Origin: Bacteroidota bacterium
GTDB lineage: Bacteria; Bacteroidota; Bacteroidia; AKYH767-A; 2013-40CM-41-45
DNA: 64,000 nucleotides
Direction of reading: 5' to 3'
Assembly (NCBI GenBank): GCA_004295015.1
Contig: SHNE01000044.1
Location: forward strand, 129,998 to 193,997
Position numbers and translations under genes: made by a program. Below the pieces are notes generated by a model. That model did not search any database, was not told the DNA's origin, and saw nothing but the letters and a program-made list of their open reading frames with translations. Below, in pieces: positions 17,380 through 26,300 of this stretch; positions within the stretch are counted from its first letter, which is position 1; each line of letters opens with the position of its first letter.

Positions 17380-18903
17380 ATGGGAAAGTTTAGGAAAGCA
17401 GCTCCTGGAGGCCGAAAAGGCGGTACGGGTAAGAAATCGGTGGGAGCTAAATCAGGCACACGTAAGCCAAGCAAAGGAACAGGGCGTGGGAAAGGACAGT
17501 CAAAATCCTATATTCCTGAAAAGACCAATCCTGTAATCGGAAGAGGTACAAAGCGCAAAAAAACTGCAGGGAAGCCGGATAGTAGAGAGAGAGAAGAAAG
17601 AACCTTTTCACCAAGAAGAGAAGGTGCAGATAGAGGCAGTGAAAGAAAGTCAGGAGGCGGATTATATCAACGCAGAGAAGCCGGTGGACGTCCGGATAGT
17701 CGCCCTTTTGATGATAAATCACGTGGTCGAGATTTAGAAAGACCGGATAAAGCAAGAGGAACAGGGAAGCCTTTTCCAAGACGGGATGATTCGGATAAGC
17801 CTGTCAGAAAAAGTTATTCAAAGGAATCGGGTAGTTCCCGAGGGGAAGAGCGCCGTCCTTTTTCAGGAAGGAATTCAGAGCGTAGTGCACGACCTTACGA
17901 CAAAAAAGAAAGTTCAGATCGACCAAGAAAAGGTCGTAGCGAAGGTAAATTTTTCAGGCCGGGTGAAGACGATACAACAGAAAAGCGAAAGCGCATAGGA
18001 CAGGACGATAACTATAAACGCTCAGAGCCCGGTAAGTACGACAAAGCACCTCGTGAAGAAGGAGAGAAGAAATGGAATCGTAAAGAGTCTCACGAATTAT
18101 ACGGCGACCGTAAAAAAGGCATAGCTCCATTTCCGAAGAAGGAGAAAGTGAAGTATGATCCTGCAGAGGCGGAGGAAGGCACGCGACTGAATAAATTTAT
18201 TGCTAACGCAGGAATTTGTTCACGGAGAGAAGCAGATGAGATGATCAAGGCAGGCGTGATTTCTGTGAATGGAGAAGTCATCACTGAAATGGGTCATAAG
18301 GTTCAGCAAGGCGATGTCGTTAAATACAATAATGAAACCTTGCGAGGCGAACGACTTGTCTACATCCTTCTTAATAAACCCAAAGATTTTATCACTACAA
18401 CTGATGATCCGGAGGAGCGCAAAACCGTGATGAATCTTATCGTGAAAGCCTGCAAGGAACGAGTCTATCCTGTAGGTCGTCTCGACAGAAATACCACCGG
18501 TGTATTATTATTTACGAACGACGGAGATATAGCCCGTAAATTAACTCATCCGAGTTTTGAAGTTCATAAAATATATCAGGTAGAATTAGACAAGGCATTA
18601 AAAAAAGAGGATATGGAAGCGATCACCAAAGGAATTACTTTGGAAGATGGCCCTATAAAAGTTGATGAAATTGCATACGCTACTGAGTCAAGAGATGTTG
18701 TTGGTGTGGAAATACACAGTGGACGCAACAGGATCGTGCGACGAATTTTTGAACATCTTGAATACAAGGTAAAGAAACTCGACCGTGTCGTATTCGCCGG
18801 ATTAACGAAGAAAGATTTGCCTCGTGGACGTTGGAGATTTCTGACAGAGATGGAAGTGGCGAATTTGAAAATGATAACCGGGAAGAAGAAGAAAGCTTTT
18901 TAA
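17380..18903 (+). CDS. rRNA pseudouridine synthase (RsuA/RluB family) with long basic N-terminal extension
   Basis: 507 residues, roughly twice the catalytic core. Residues 1-265 are a Lys/Arg/Gly/Ser/Glu-rich low-complexity tail (repeated RP, SGG and KRKR patches), presumably disordered and RNA-binding. The S4 domain follows (TRLNKFIANAGICSRREADE, about 267-320). Next is the RsuA-type synthase, with the catalytic Asp369 in GRLDRNTTG, the VHKIYQVEL strand and GRNRIVRRIFE. The family isomerises specific uridines in 16S or 23S rRNA; which one here cannot be read from sequence. Transcribed alone on the plus strand. Confidence 0.93.
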   Translation: MGKFRKAAPGGRKGGTGKKSVGAKSGTRKPSKGTGRGKGQSKSYIPEKTNPVIGRGTKRKKTAGKPDSREREERTFSPRREGADRGSERKSGGGLYQRREAGGRPDSRPFDDKSRGRDLERPDKARGTGKPFPRRDDSDKPVRKSYSKESGSSRGEERRPFSGRNSERSARPYDKKESSDRPRKGRSEGKFFRPGEDDTTEKRKRIGQDDNYKRSEPGKYDKAPREEGEKKWNRKESHELYGDRKKGIAPFPKKEKVKYDPAEAEEGTRLNKFIANAGICSRREADEMIKAGVISVNGEVITEMGHKVQQGDVVKYNNETLRGERLVYILLNKPKDFITTTDDPEERKTVMNLIVKACKERVYPVGRLDRNTTGVLLFTNDGDIARKLTHPSFEVHKIYQVELDKALKKEDMEAITKGITLEDGPIKVDEIAYATESRDVVGVEIHSGRNRIVRRIFEHLEYKVKKLDRVVFAGLTKKDLPRGRWRFLTEMEVANLKMITGKKKKAF

Positions 18904-19051
18904 TTTTGTGAGTGCTGCGCAGTTTATCATACCTTTTTTAGCATTCCCCGGGAATCGCATTTTTCATGTATATTCTCGCTTGAATGGGTAGATTTTGATT
19001 TAGTGGATATTTAATTAGCTTGCAGACCCAAACTAATTAAATTTATTCCTC

Positions 19052-20692
19052 ATGAGATGTATTTCTAGCTTCTTAATTTTTTTACTTGTTCTAAATACTT
19101 ACTCAAGTGCTCAAAGCCCACTGGATAAACTTACATATACTGTAGGCAGACCTTACCCTGTAGTTGATGCCGTTGAGAAATTATATTTCACGCATGGAAC
19201 CGAAATGATGTCCATTAAATGGACAAGGAAGGAGATCATTGTGCAGAAATTTAATTTAAAAACAATGGCTCAGACTGGTACCAAATCATTCAAACCAACA
19301 CCTGCAGGAGGTGCTCCAGAAACATTTTATCAAATAAAGGATAAATTTTATTATTTCTATTCGACATACAAGAAATCTGAGAATATTACTGAATTGAAAG
19401 CAAAGGAGATAGATTTTAAAACCGGCTCCATTTCTGAGACTGAACGATTGGTTCTGTCAATCCCGGGTGGCGCCAATTCCATGAATAGTATCTTTAATTC
19501 GGTTACACGTTTTAGGTTTACGACTTCTTATGATTCAACAAAAGTTTTGATTCGCTATGAAAAGGGAGAGCATCAAATTAACGAGGCAGGATTCATGGGA
19601 AAGGAATTTAATATGACCTCAGTTGGTCTTTGTATAATGAATCCTGATTTGACAGAAATGTGGAAGCAAGAGGTTGAAATGCCGGGTTCCGACAAGAAGA
19701 GAAGGGTTGAAATTATGAGTTATACCTTGAGTAATGAAGGACAGGTTTTTATTTTATCGAGAGTTTTTGAAGATGAATCGGGTAAAATTAAAAAAGGGAA
19801 GAATGAGGCAGCAAATTATCACCTGGAAGTTTGGATGGCAAAATCCGGATCAAATACTTTTGTGCAAAACTCAATCAACGTTGCAGATAACCATATCACC
19901 AGAGCCAGACTATTTGGTGTGCAGGATGGTGTTGTTGGAGCAGGCTTTTATTGTAAAGTGATTAATATGGATAATAAGCGTGGGATAGGCGAACAAAATG
20001 CAGACGGGATTTATGCATTCAAAGCTGATAAGTCAGGAAAATTGGAGAACATGGTGTATCATGAAATCCCACTTGAAATATTGAATATGTATTCAAGCAA
20101 ATCGGACCAGCAAAAAAATAATAAGGAGAATAAAAATGCAGAATTTGAAAACATGGAACTTGATAGATTGCATGTAGCTGCTGATGGAAGTATTACTCTT
20201 ATAGGAGAGCAGATTAGTTCTGTAAGTACTTATCAGTCTCAAGGTGGTTATACCAGCACAAATTATTTCTGTAAGGATATTTTAGTTTCAAAAATTAATG
20301 CTGATGGTTCATTGGCCTGGATGAAAAGATTACCTAAGCGACAAGAAGGAACTAATCTGGCATTAATGTCATATTTTTATGATTATAATAGTGCAACTTC
20401 TTCGCATATTCTGCTTTTTCTGGACAATGAAAAGAATAAGACATTGGAAGTTGATAAAGTACCAAGCACTCTGAATGCAACCGGAGGAGGATACCTTACA
20501 GCCTATAGCGTGAATGAAGAAAGTGGAGAAATTAGTAAAAAGTATTTATTCGATGTTCGCAATGTAAAAGGGATTGTTGCAGCACAGTTTTCTACCGACC
20601 GTATCGAAGCTTCTGGTAATGACGATTATGTCATAGAGGTTTATAAGAAAGATAAGGAAGATGTTTTGATTAAATTGTCAATGAAGAATTAG
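19052..20692 (+). CDS. unnamed secreted family, paralogue A
   Basis: 546 residues with a signal peptide (MRCISSFLIFLLVLNTYSSAQ). I do not recognise the family. The same family occurs again at 36693-38300: shared blocks include YPV(V/I)DA near the N-terminus, QKFNL, YYFYS, (K/R)EIDFK, NYHLE, EIP.EILNMY.SK, LPKRQ, DNEKNKTL, GGGYL.(A/S)YSVN and VEVYKKDK at the C-terminus. The alternating strands and acidic turn motifs (DGS, NADGSLAWM) suggest an all-beta, propeller-like protein in the periplasm or on the surface, although there is no T9SS sorting domain. It opens the accessory surface block and stands alone, 81 bases before the next gene. Confidence 0.8.
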   Translation: MRCISSFLIFLLVLNTYSSAQSPLDKLTYTVGRPYPVVDAVEKLYFTHGTEMMSIKWTRKEIIVQKFNLKTMAQTGTKSFKPTPAGGAPETFYQIKDKFYYFYSTYKKSENITELKAKEIDFKTGSISETERLVLSIPGGANSMNSIFNSVTRFRFTTSYDSTKVLIRYEKGEHQINEAGFMGKEFNMTSVGLCIMNPDLTEMWKQEVEMPGSDKKRRVEIMSYTLSNEGQVFILSRVFEDESGKIKKGKNEAANYHLEVWMAKSGSNTFVQNSINVADNHITRARLFGVQDGVVGAGFYCKVINMDNKRGIGEQNADGIYAFKADKSGKLENMVYHEIPLEILNMYSSKSDQQKNNKENKNAEFENMELDRLHVAADGSITLIGEQISSVSTYQSQGGYTSTNYFCKDILVSKINADGSLAWMKRLPKRQEGTNLALMSYFYDYNSATSSHILLFLDNEKNKTLEVDKVPSTLNATGGGYLTAYSVNEESGEISKKYLFDVRNVKGIVAAQFSTDRIEASGNDDYVIEVYKKDKEDVLIKLSMKN

Positions 20693-20773
20693 ATCGAGAA
20701 TTCAGATTTGTCTTCGCGACGATAACTCTCAGGACGGTACGTTTGTCTATATTCACAAAAAATATTTATCCTT

Positions 20774-21850
20774 ATGAAGAAAATCACCTTTTTAGCCATC
20801 ATCTTTATTTCATCGATTAATGGTTTTTCTCAAACCTATAGCAGTCCTGAAAGCCTGGAGTTTGACTATAGTAATGATCGATGGTTGATTTCTAACAAAT
20901 CTGCAAACAATATTTTGGCAAGAAGTAGCAGTACCGGCGACCTTACAATTTTTGCCAGCGGAATCTCGAGTCCACATGGAATTGAAATAGCAAATGATAC
21001 GGTTTATGTTTGTTCAGGTGGCTCACTAAGAGCATTTGAGTTAAGTACCGGAAATAGTGTTTTTACCATTAATCTTGGAGCATCCTATTTAAATGGCATT
21101 ACCCATGATAGCACGTATTTGTACATCACAGATTTTTCTGCGAAGAATATATATCGTTTTAACATGCAAACGAGAGACTATTCTATTTTCGTTCCGGGTT
21201 TAGCAAAAACTCCGAACGGAATTATTTTCGATCAGGCAAATAATCGTTGTGTATTTGTAACATGGGGATCAAATGCTCCAATCATGGCCTTTTATGTCAC
21301 AACGGGAGTAGTCTCAACGCTCATTTCCACATCACTGAGTAATTGCGATGGCATCGCAATTGACGGACCGGGTGATTTTTATGTCAGCTCATGGGGCTTG
21401 AATGGGATAACAAAGTTTGATCAGGATTTCATTGCACCACCGGTAAACGTAGTGACCGGCCTTACTAGTCCGGCTGACATCTTTTACAATGTCCTATCCG
21501 ATACCTTAGGCGTAGCCAATTCGGGATCCTTGAGTAATACGACGTATCATTTTTTAGGCACCACGACAGGGACAAATAAAATAATTAACAGCTCAGCCGA
21601 ATTCTCCGTCTTTCCTAATCCTTTAAGAAGTTCTTCTGAAATACGATATACTTTGAACAAGAAGTGCATCGTGAAGATCTCAATTGTCAGCATGAGCGGA
21701 GAAATAATTGATGTTTTGGTTGACAATATTTTCAATGCCGGCATTTACAATTTAAGTCTACTTAGAAAAAATCTCCCTGCTGGAAATTATCTTATCGATT
21801 TCAATTGCGATGGTCATAGCCAGTCTAAGAAAATTGTTTTTCTGGATTAG
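20774..21850 (+). CDS. secreted NHL/SMP-30-like beta-propeller with T9SS type A sorting domain
   Basis: 358 residues. A signal peptide (MKKITFLAIIFISSINGFSQ) is followed by repeated strands of the NHL/SMP-30 kind (SPHGIEIANDTVYVCSG, YLNGITHDSTYLYITDF, TPNGIIFDQANNRCVFV, NCDGIAIDGPGDFYVSS), about 40 residues apart. This indicates a six-bladed propeller. The C-terminal ~80 residues (SVFPNPLRSSSEIRY ... NLPAGNYLIDFN) are a T9SS type A sorting domain. The propeller may bind or hydrolyse a ligand, but I cannot name one. It is 17 bases before the membrane-protein gene that follows and may be cotranscribed with it. Confidence 0.85.
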   Translation: MKKITFLAIIFISSINGFSQTYSSPESLEFDYSNDRWLISNKSANNILARSSSTGDLTIFASGISSPHGIEIANDTVYVCSGGSLRAFELSTGNSVFTINLGASYLNGITHDSTYLYITDFSAKNIYRFNMQTRDYSIFVPGLAKTPNGIIFDQANNRCVFVTWGSNAPIMAFYVTTGVVSTLISTSLSNCDGIAIDGPGDFYVSSWGLNGITKFDQDFIAPPVNVVTGLTSPADIFYNVLSDTLGVANSGSLSNTTYHFLGTTTGTNKIINSSAEFSVFPNPLRSSSEIRYTLNKKCIVKISIVSMSGEIIDVLVDNIFNAGIYNLSLLRKNLPAGNYLIDFNCDGHSQSKKIVFLD

Positions 21851-21867
21851 AATAAATTCTTACTTCC

Positions 21868-22905
21868 TTGAAAAGGATATATTTTCTTTTAAGAAATCAT
21901 CTGCTAAATGGCTTCTATGCTTATGCAATTTTTGGTTTTTATGCTCTGACTGTCTCGCCGATTGTCACCGAATTCATTGACCTGGAGTCACAAAGTTTAT
22001 TCGTAGCCATTTTTGGATTTACGATGCTTTTCGCTGAGTTTTTTGCATTAAATTTTAAACTTAAGATTATCAGAATTCGTGCTGAAGAGAGACGAATTGA
22101 TCATAGGAATTTAACCGGTGAGGATATTATTCCCAGACCTGGGAAGTTCGTAGCTTTTGGATTATTTGTCAGAATGATTGCACGCCTTGGGATAATCATG
22201 ATTTCAATGACTGCTTTGGGTTATCCTGCCACCGAAGAGGAAATGTCACCACAAGGGGTTATTGTCTTATTATTTGGTTTTTTCATTGACATGTGTGGCT
22301 TAATATACATTTATTTGAAATCCGGATTTTACAGAGATGTTATAGAGGATGTAACTGAATTTAAAAAGGAAGAAATCGAAATTCAAAAATGGAATAAGAT
22401 TAACCTGCCTCTTGCCTCTTCAATTAGGTATTATTGGTATGAAGTAATTTCGGATATTATTCTGCATGTATATGCTATCATGTTGTATACTGCGTTGTGG
22501 AAATACCTAAACGAATATAGTATCGATCGGCTTTATACAATTGTCAGGGAGGGTGGATCTGCATTTGCAGCTTTTGTTGATTTATTCCCGATGTTGCTGG
22601 CACTCTCCTTATTCATTTTAATGCCTCTTCGAATCGCTTATTGGCTTGAAGATTCCATGATGGCGTTTTCCAGCAAAGAAAAACGGGGAATTATAGCCGT
22701 TTTTATTATAGTTTCTGTTTTTAGTTTTGCTCCAACCATAGTTGAATTTCTTTCAGTATATAAAATTAAACCACAATCGGGTTCTCACTTTTTTTATTCT
22801 ATGAATTTCAATGTGATTCTAACATGCGTGTATGTTATTTCAATATTTATTGTCAAAATATTAACCTCCGAAGGCAAGAACACAGAAAAGAGAGTTGTAT
22901 CCTAA
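21868..22905 (+). CDS. polytopic membrane protein of unknown function
   Basis: 345 residues, with about eight predicted membrane segments (for example FYAYAIFGFYALTVSPIV, LFVAIFGFTMLFAEFFAL, VIVLLFGFFIDMCGLIYI, PMLLALSLFILMPLRIAYWL) and a charged loop near 165-180 (TEFKKEEIEIQKWNK). No recognised transporter signature. The only start giving a full first segment is TTG at 21868, so the N-terminus is a little uncertain. It follows the T9SS propeller gene by 17 bases. Confidence 0.7.
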   Translation: MKRIYFLLRNHLLNGFYAYAIFGFYALTVSPIVTEFIDLESQSLFVAIFGFTMLFAEFFALNFKLKIIRIRAEERRIDHRNLTGEDIIPRPGKFVAFGLFVRMIARLGIIMISMTALGYPATEEEMSPQGVIVLLFGFFIDMCGLIYIYLKSGFYRDVIEDVTEFKKEEIEIQKWNKINLPLASSIRYYWYEVISDIILHVYAIMLYTALWKYLNEYSIDRLYTIVREGGSAFAAFVDLFPMLLALSLFILMPLRIAYWLEDSMMAFSSKEKRGIIAVFIIVSVFSFAPTIVEFLSVYKIKPQSGSHFFYSMNFNVILTCVYVISIFIVKILTSEGKNTEKRVVS

Positions 22906-23350
22906 TAAATTGACCATTTATATTTGTACGTAATTCAGCATATTGTCTGATATGTTCAAGAATTTTATTTTTTTACTTGACTGCTTTTCCAAAACATTAG
23001 TTATTCTGCGGTTTTTAAGCATTGGCTTCATAAGACTTGAAATTTTCGCTTATTTGATATATCCTTGGCCAAAAAATATTTTGAATATTATTGGCATTGC
23101 ATATATTAGTTGCCTCATTATTGATCGGTTTGATTAGCCATCAATTAGTATGAACACAAAATTTTAAGTTTAGTATTTCATTTTTCTTGATAATTTGACA
23201 GGCTGTCATCAACTGCCTGAGTGATTTTTCTTAAATTTACATCAGACACCTAAAGATTGATTCTTATTTTGAATCGAATGGAATTGTAATTTATCCTGAT
23301 GCGAAATTTGATTGACCTCATTCAATAATAAATTTTTTAAGAGAAGATCC
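22906..23350. other. AT-rich intergenic region with a possible small ORF
   Basis: 445 bases separating the membrane-protein gene from the M43 protease gene. It holds only the weak small ORF at 22952-23137. A 5-bp stem CAGGC/GCCTG near 23199-23219, followed by TTTTTC, might be a weak terminator. No promoter consensus is evident. Confidence 0.4.
22952..23137 (+). CDS. possible small hydrophobic protein (doubtful)
   Basis: A 61-residue ORF from the ATG at 22952 with two hydrophobic stretches (FIFLLDCFSKTLVILRFL and ILNIIGIAYISCLII). Such stretches arise easily by chance in AT-rich DNA. There is no convincing promoter, and I recognise no homologous family. Listed because it is the only candidate gene in this gap. 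Confidence 0.2.
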   Translation: MFKNFIFLLDCFSKTLVILRFLSIGFIRLEIFAYLIYPWPKNILNIIGIAYISCLIIDRFD

Positions 23351-26300
23351 ATGAAAAAGTTTCTGTTGCTAAATTGTTTTGCTTTATTTTCTTTAGCCGG
23401 TCATACTCAGGATACCAATCCTGTTCCTCACAGAGACTGTGCCTCAGATATAATCCAGGAAAAGCTGGTTAAGTCTGACTCAATTTACAGAGCGAACTAT
23501 GAGGATATGGAAAGACAGGTTCAATACATCATTCAGGAAAATCGAATGAAAAGGCAATCAGGTCCCCCTGTGAGTAATGTTACTTCAGGGGTGGTTTACA
23601 CTATACCTGTCGTTGTTCACGTCATTCATTTAGGGGAACCCGTTGGTACAGGGACAAATGTTTCGGACGCAGTTATTCAAGGTGCTATCAATGGTGCGAA
23701 TGATCGTTTTCGAAATCTGCTACTCAATGGTAATGACGTTGAAATTCAGTTTTGTCTTGCCACTAAAGATCCGGCAGGCAATAGTACCAATGGTATTGTA
23801 AGAGTGAATGGTAGCAGTCTTACTAATTATTCATCTGAAGGAGTAGATTTTAGTTCTTCATGCGCAACAAGTGCCAATGAAGTTTCTCTTAAAAATCTAA
23901 GCAAATGGCCCAATACCGATTATTATAATATTTGGATTGTAAAAAGTGTATGCAATGGTTCCTGGGGTGGATATGCGTATTTTCCCGGAGCTTCGGCTAC
24001 TTATGATGGCGCGGTCATCGTTTACAATCAATTATCCTACAATGATCACACCACAGCGCATGAGTTAGGGCATGCCTTTAATTTGTATCACACATTTAGT
24101 GGTGATGCAAGTAATACAACATGTCCGGCAAACACTAGCTGTACGACTGATGGAGACAGGTTATGCGATACACCTCCTCATAAACAAAGTGATTGTGGTT
24201 CAAGTAATCCATGCACCGCAGCAGGGATATGGGATAATTCACACTTTAATTACATGAGCTATTGCTATTATGGTTGGTCCTCACCAAATGTAAGTGCAGG
24301 CAGATTTTCCCCTGACCAGATCACAAGAATGAGAGCTACGCTTTCAGTGAGCCCACGATCCGCTTTGTTAAGCTCAACAGGATGCAGTTTGGGATGTTTA
24401 GCTCCTTCCAATGATCTCTGTGATGATGCTATTACACTCACCGTTGGTTCTTCTTGCAGCTATACAAGCGGAACTACCTGTGCAGCTACAGCAAGCTCCC
24501 CCGGAACAGGATTGACAACTTGTGTTCTCACACCTGCAACAGCGGAAGACGTATGGTATAAATTTGTCGCCACACAAACGACTGCTACCATTAAAGTTCA
24601 GGGTGATGTGGACTTCGATCCTGTCTTCCAGCTTTTGTCAGACGTAATATGTTCAAGTTCATATACCGAGTTGGAATGCGTTAATAGTACAGGTGTTGCC
24701 GGATTGGAGTCTGTCTCAGTATCAGGTTTGTCAATTGGCAACACCTATTGGATTCGTGTTTATAATAATTCCGGGTTAATCGGTACTGATTTTCAAATTT
24801 GTGTGACTGAGTGTAATCCACCTGCACAGCCCGGAACTATTTCAGGAAATGCAAGTCCATGTCAGGGTTCAACTTCTACTTATTCTATTAGTGCAGTTTC
24901 TGGTGCAACATCATACAACTGGTCTGCAAGTAATGGAAGCGTTTCGGGCTCAGGGACCTCGGTCAGTGTCACCTGGGGTACAGGAACAAGCGCAAGTATC
25001 CAGGTTTCTGCAACAGGGATTTGTGGGACTGGTACTAACAGAACATTGAATATAACTTTCCAAAATGCACCAGCCCAACCGGGAGCCATTACCGGAAATA
25101 GTTTGCCCTGTCAAAGTTCTTCTAATTCATACAGTATTGCAGCTGTATCAGGAGCTACTTCCTATAACTGGCAAGCAACCAATGGTTCTGTGTCAGGGAC
25201 AGGTACTTCTGTTAGCGTAACTTGGGGAACAGGTACAAGTGGAAGCATTGAAGTCTCTGCTACCGGTGCATGCGGTACAAGTAGTAACAGTACTCTTTCT
25301 GTTACTTTCTCAAACGCACCCACACAACCCGGTGCTATAACAGGCAGCTCGACTCCGTGTGAATCTTCCAACTCCACATATAGTATTGCAGCCGTTGCAG
25401 GTGCAACATCTTATAATTGGTCGGCAAGTAACGGGACTGTTACAGGTTCAGGAACTTCTGTGAGTGTTAATTGGGGGACCGGAACAAGCGGTAGCATCCA
25501 GGTCAATGCACAGAATGCCTGTGGTACAAGCACGAATTCAACGCTCAATGTTACGTTTAGTACAGTTCCTAATCAACCGGGTTCAATTTCAGGAAACGCT
25601 AATTTATGTTCGGGTGCTACTGGGACATATTCTATTCTTGCTGTTTCCGGAGCAACATCTTATAATTGGTCTGCAAATAACGGGACGGTATCGGGTTCAG
25701 GTACATCAGTGAGTGTAACATGGGGAAGCGGCACCAGCGGTACTATTTTTGTTTCTTCCCAAGGGACATGTGGTGCGAGTGCAAACACTTCATTAGGTAT
25801 TACATTAATTCCCGGGCCAAATCAGCCGGGTGCAATCTCCGGATCATCGAGTTTGTGTGCCGGGGCAAGCAGCACATATTCTATTGCTCCTGTTTCTGGT
25901 GCAGTTTCCTATAACTGGAGTGCAAGCAATGGAACAATTTCCGGAACAGGAACATCGGTAACTGTGTCCTGGGGAAGTGGAAGCAGTGGCACCATTCAGG
26001 TTGCTGCTCAAGGCAGTTGTGGTGTCAGTAGTAATTCAACATTGAATGTTACTTTGAATAATTCACCACCTCAACCCGGGACAATTACAGGAAATACATC
26101 GCCTTGTGCCGGAACATCTTCAACTTATTCAATACTTGCAGTGGTAGGTGCAACTTCATATAATTGGTCTGCAACTAACGGTACGGTTAGTGGAAGTGGC
26201 ACCTCTGTTAGTATTGCATGGGGCACCGGAAGTTCAGGAACTGTCCATGTGACTGCTCAAGGTACCTGTGGTACAAGTGCAGACAGAAGTTTGAATATTA

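Noticed and set aside
17447-17779. Minus-strand ORF opposite the disordered tail of the pseudouridine synthase
   Set aside because: It arises from the low-complexity codons on the other strand and lacks a start context.
18945-18975. Hairpin ATTCC/GGAAT after the pseudouridine synthase as a terminator
   Set aside because: Five-bp stem with weak following T run (ATTTTT); too little to call.
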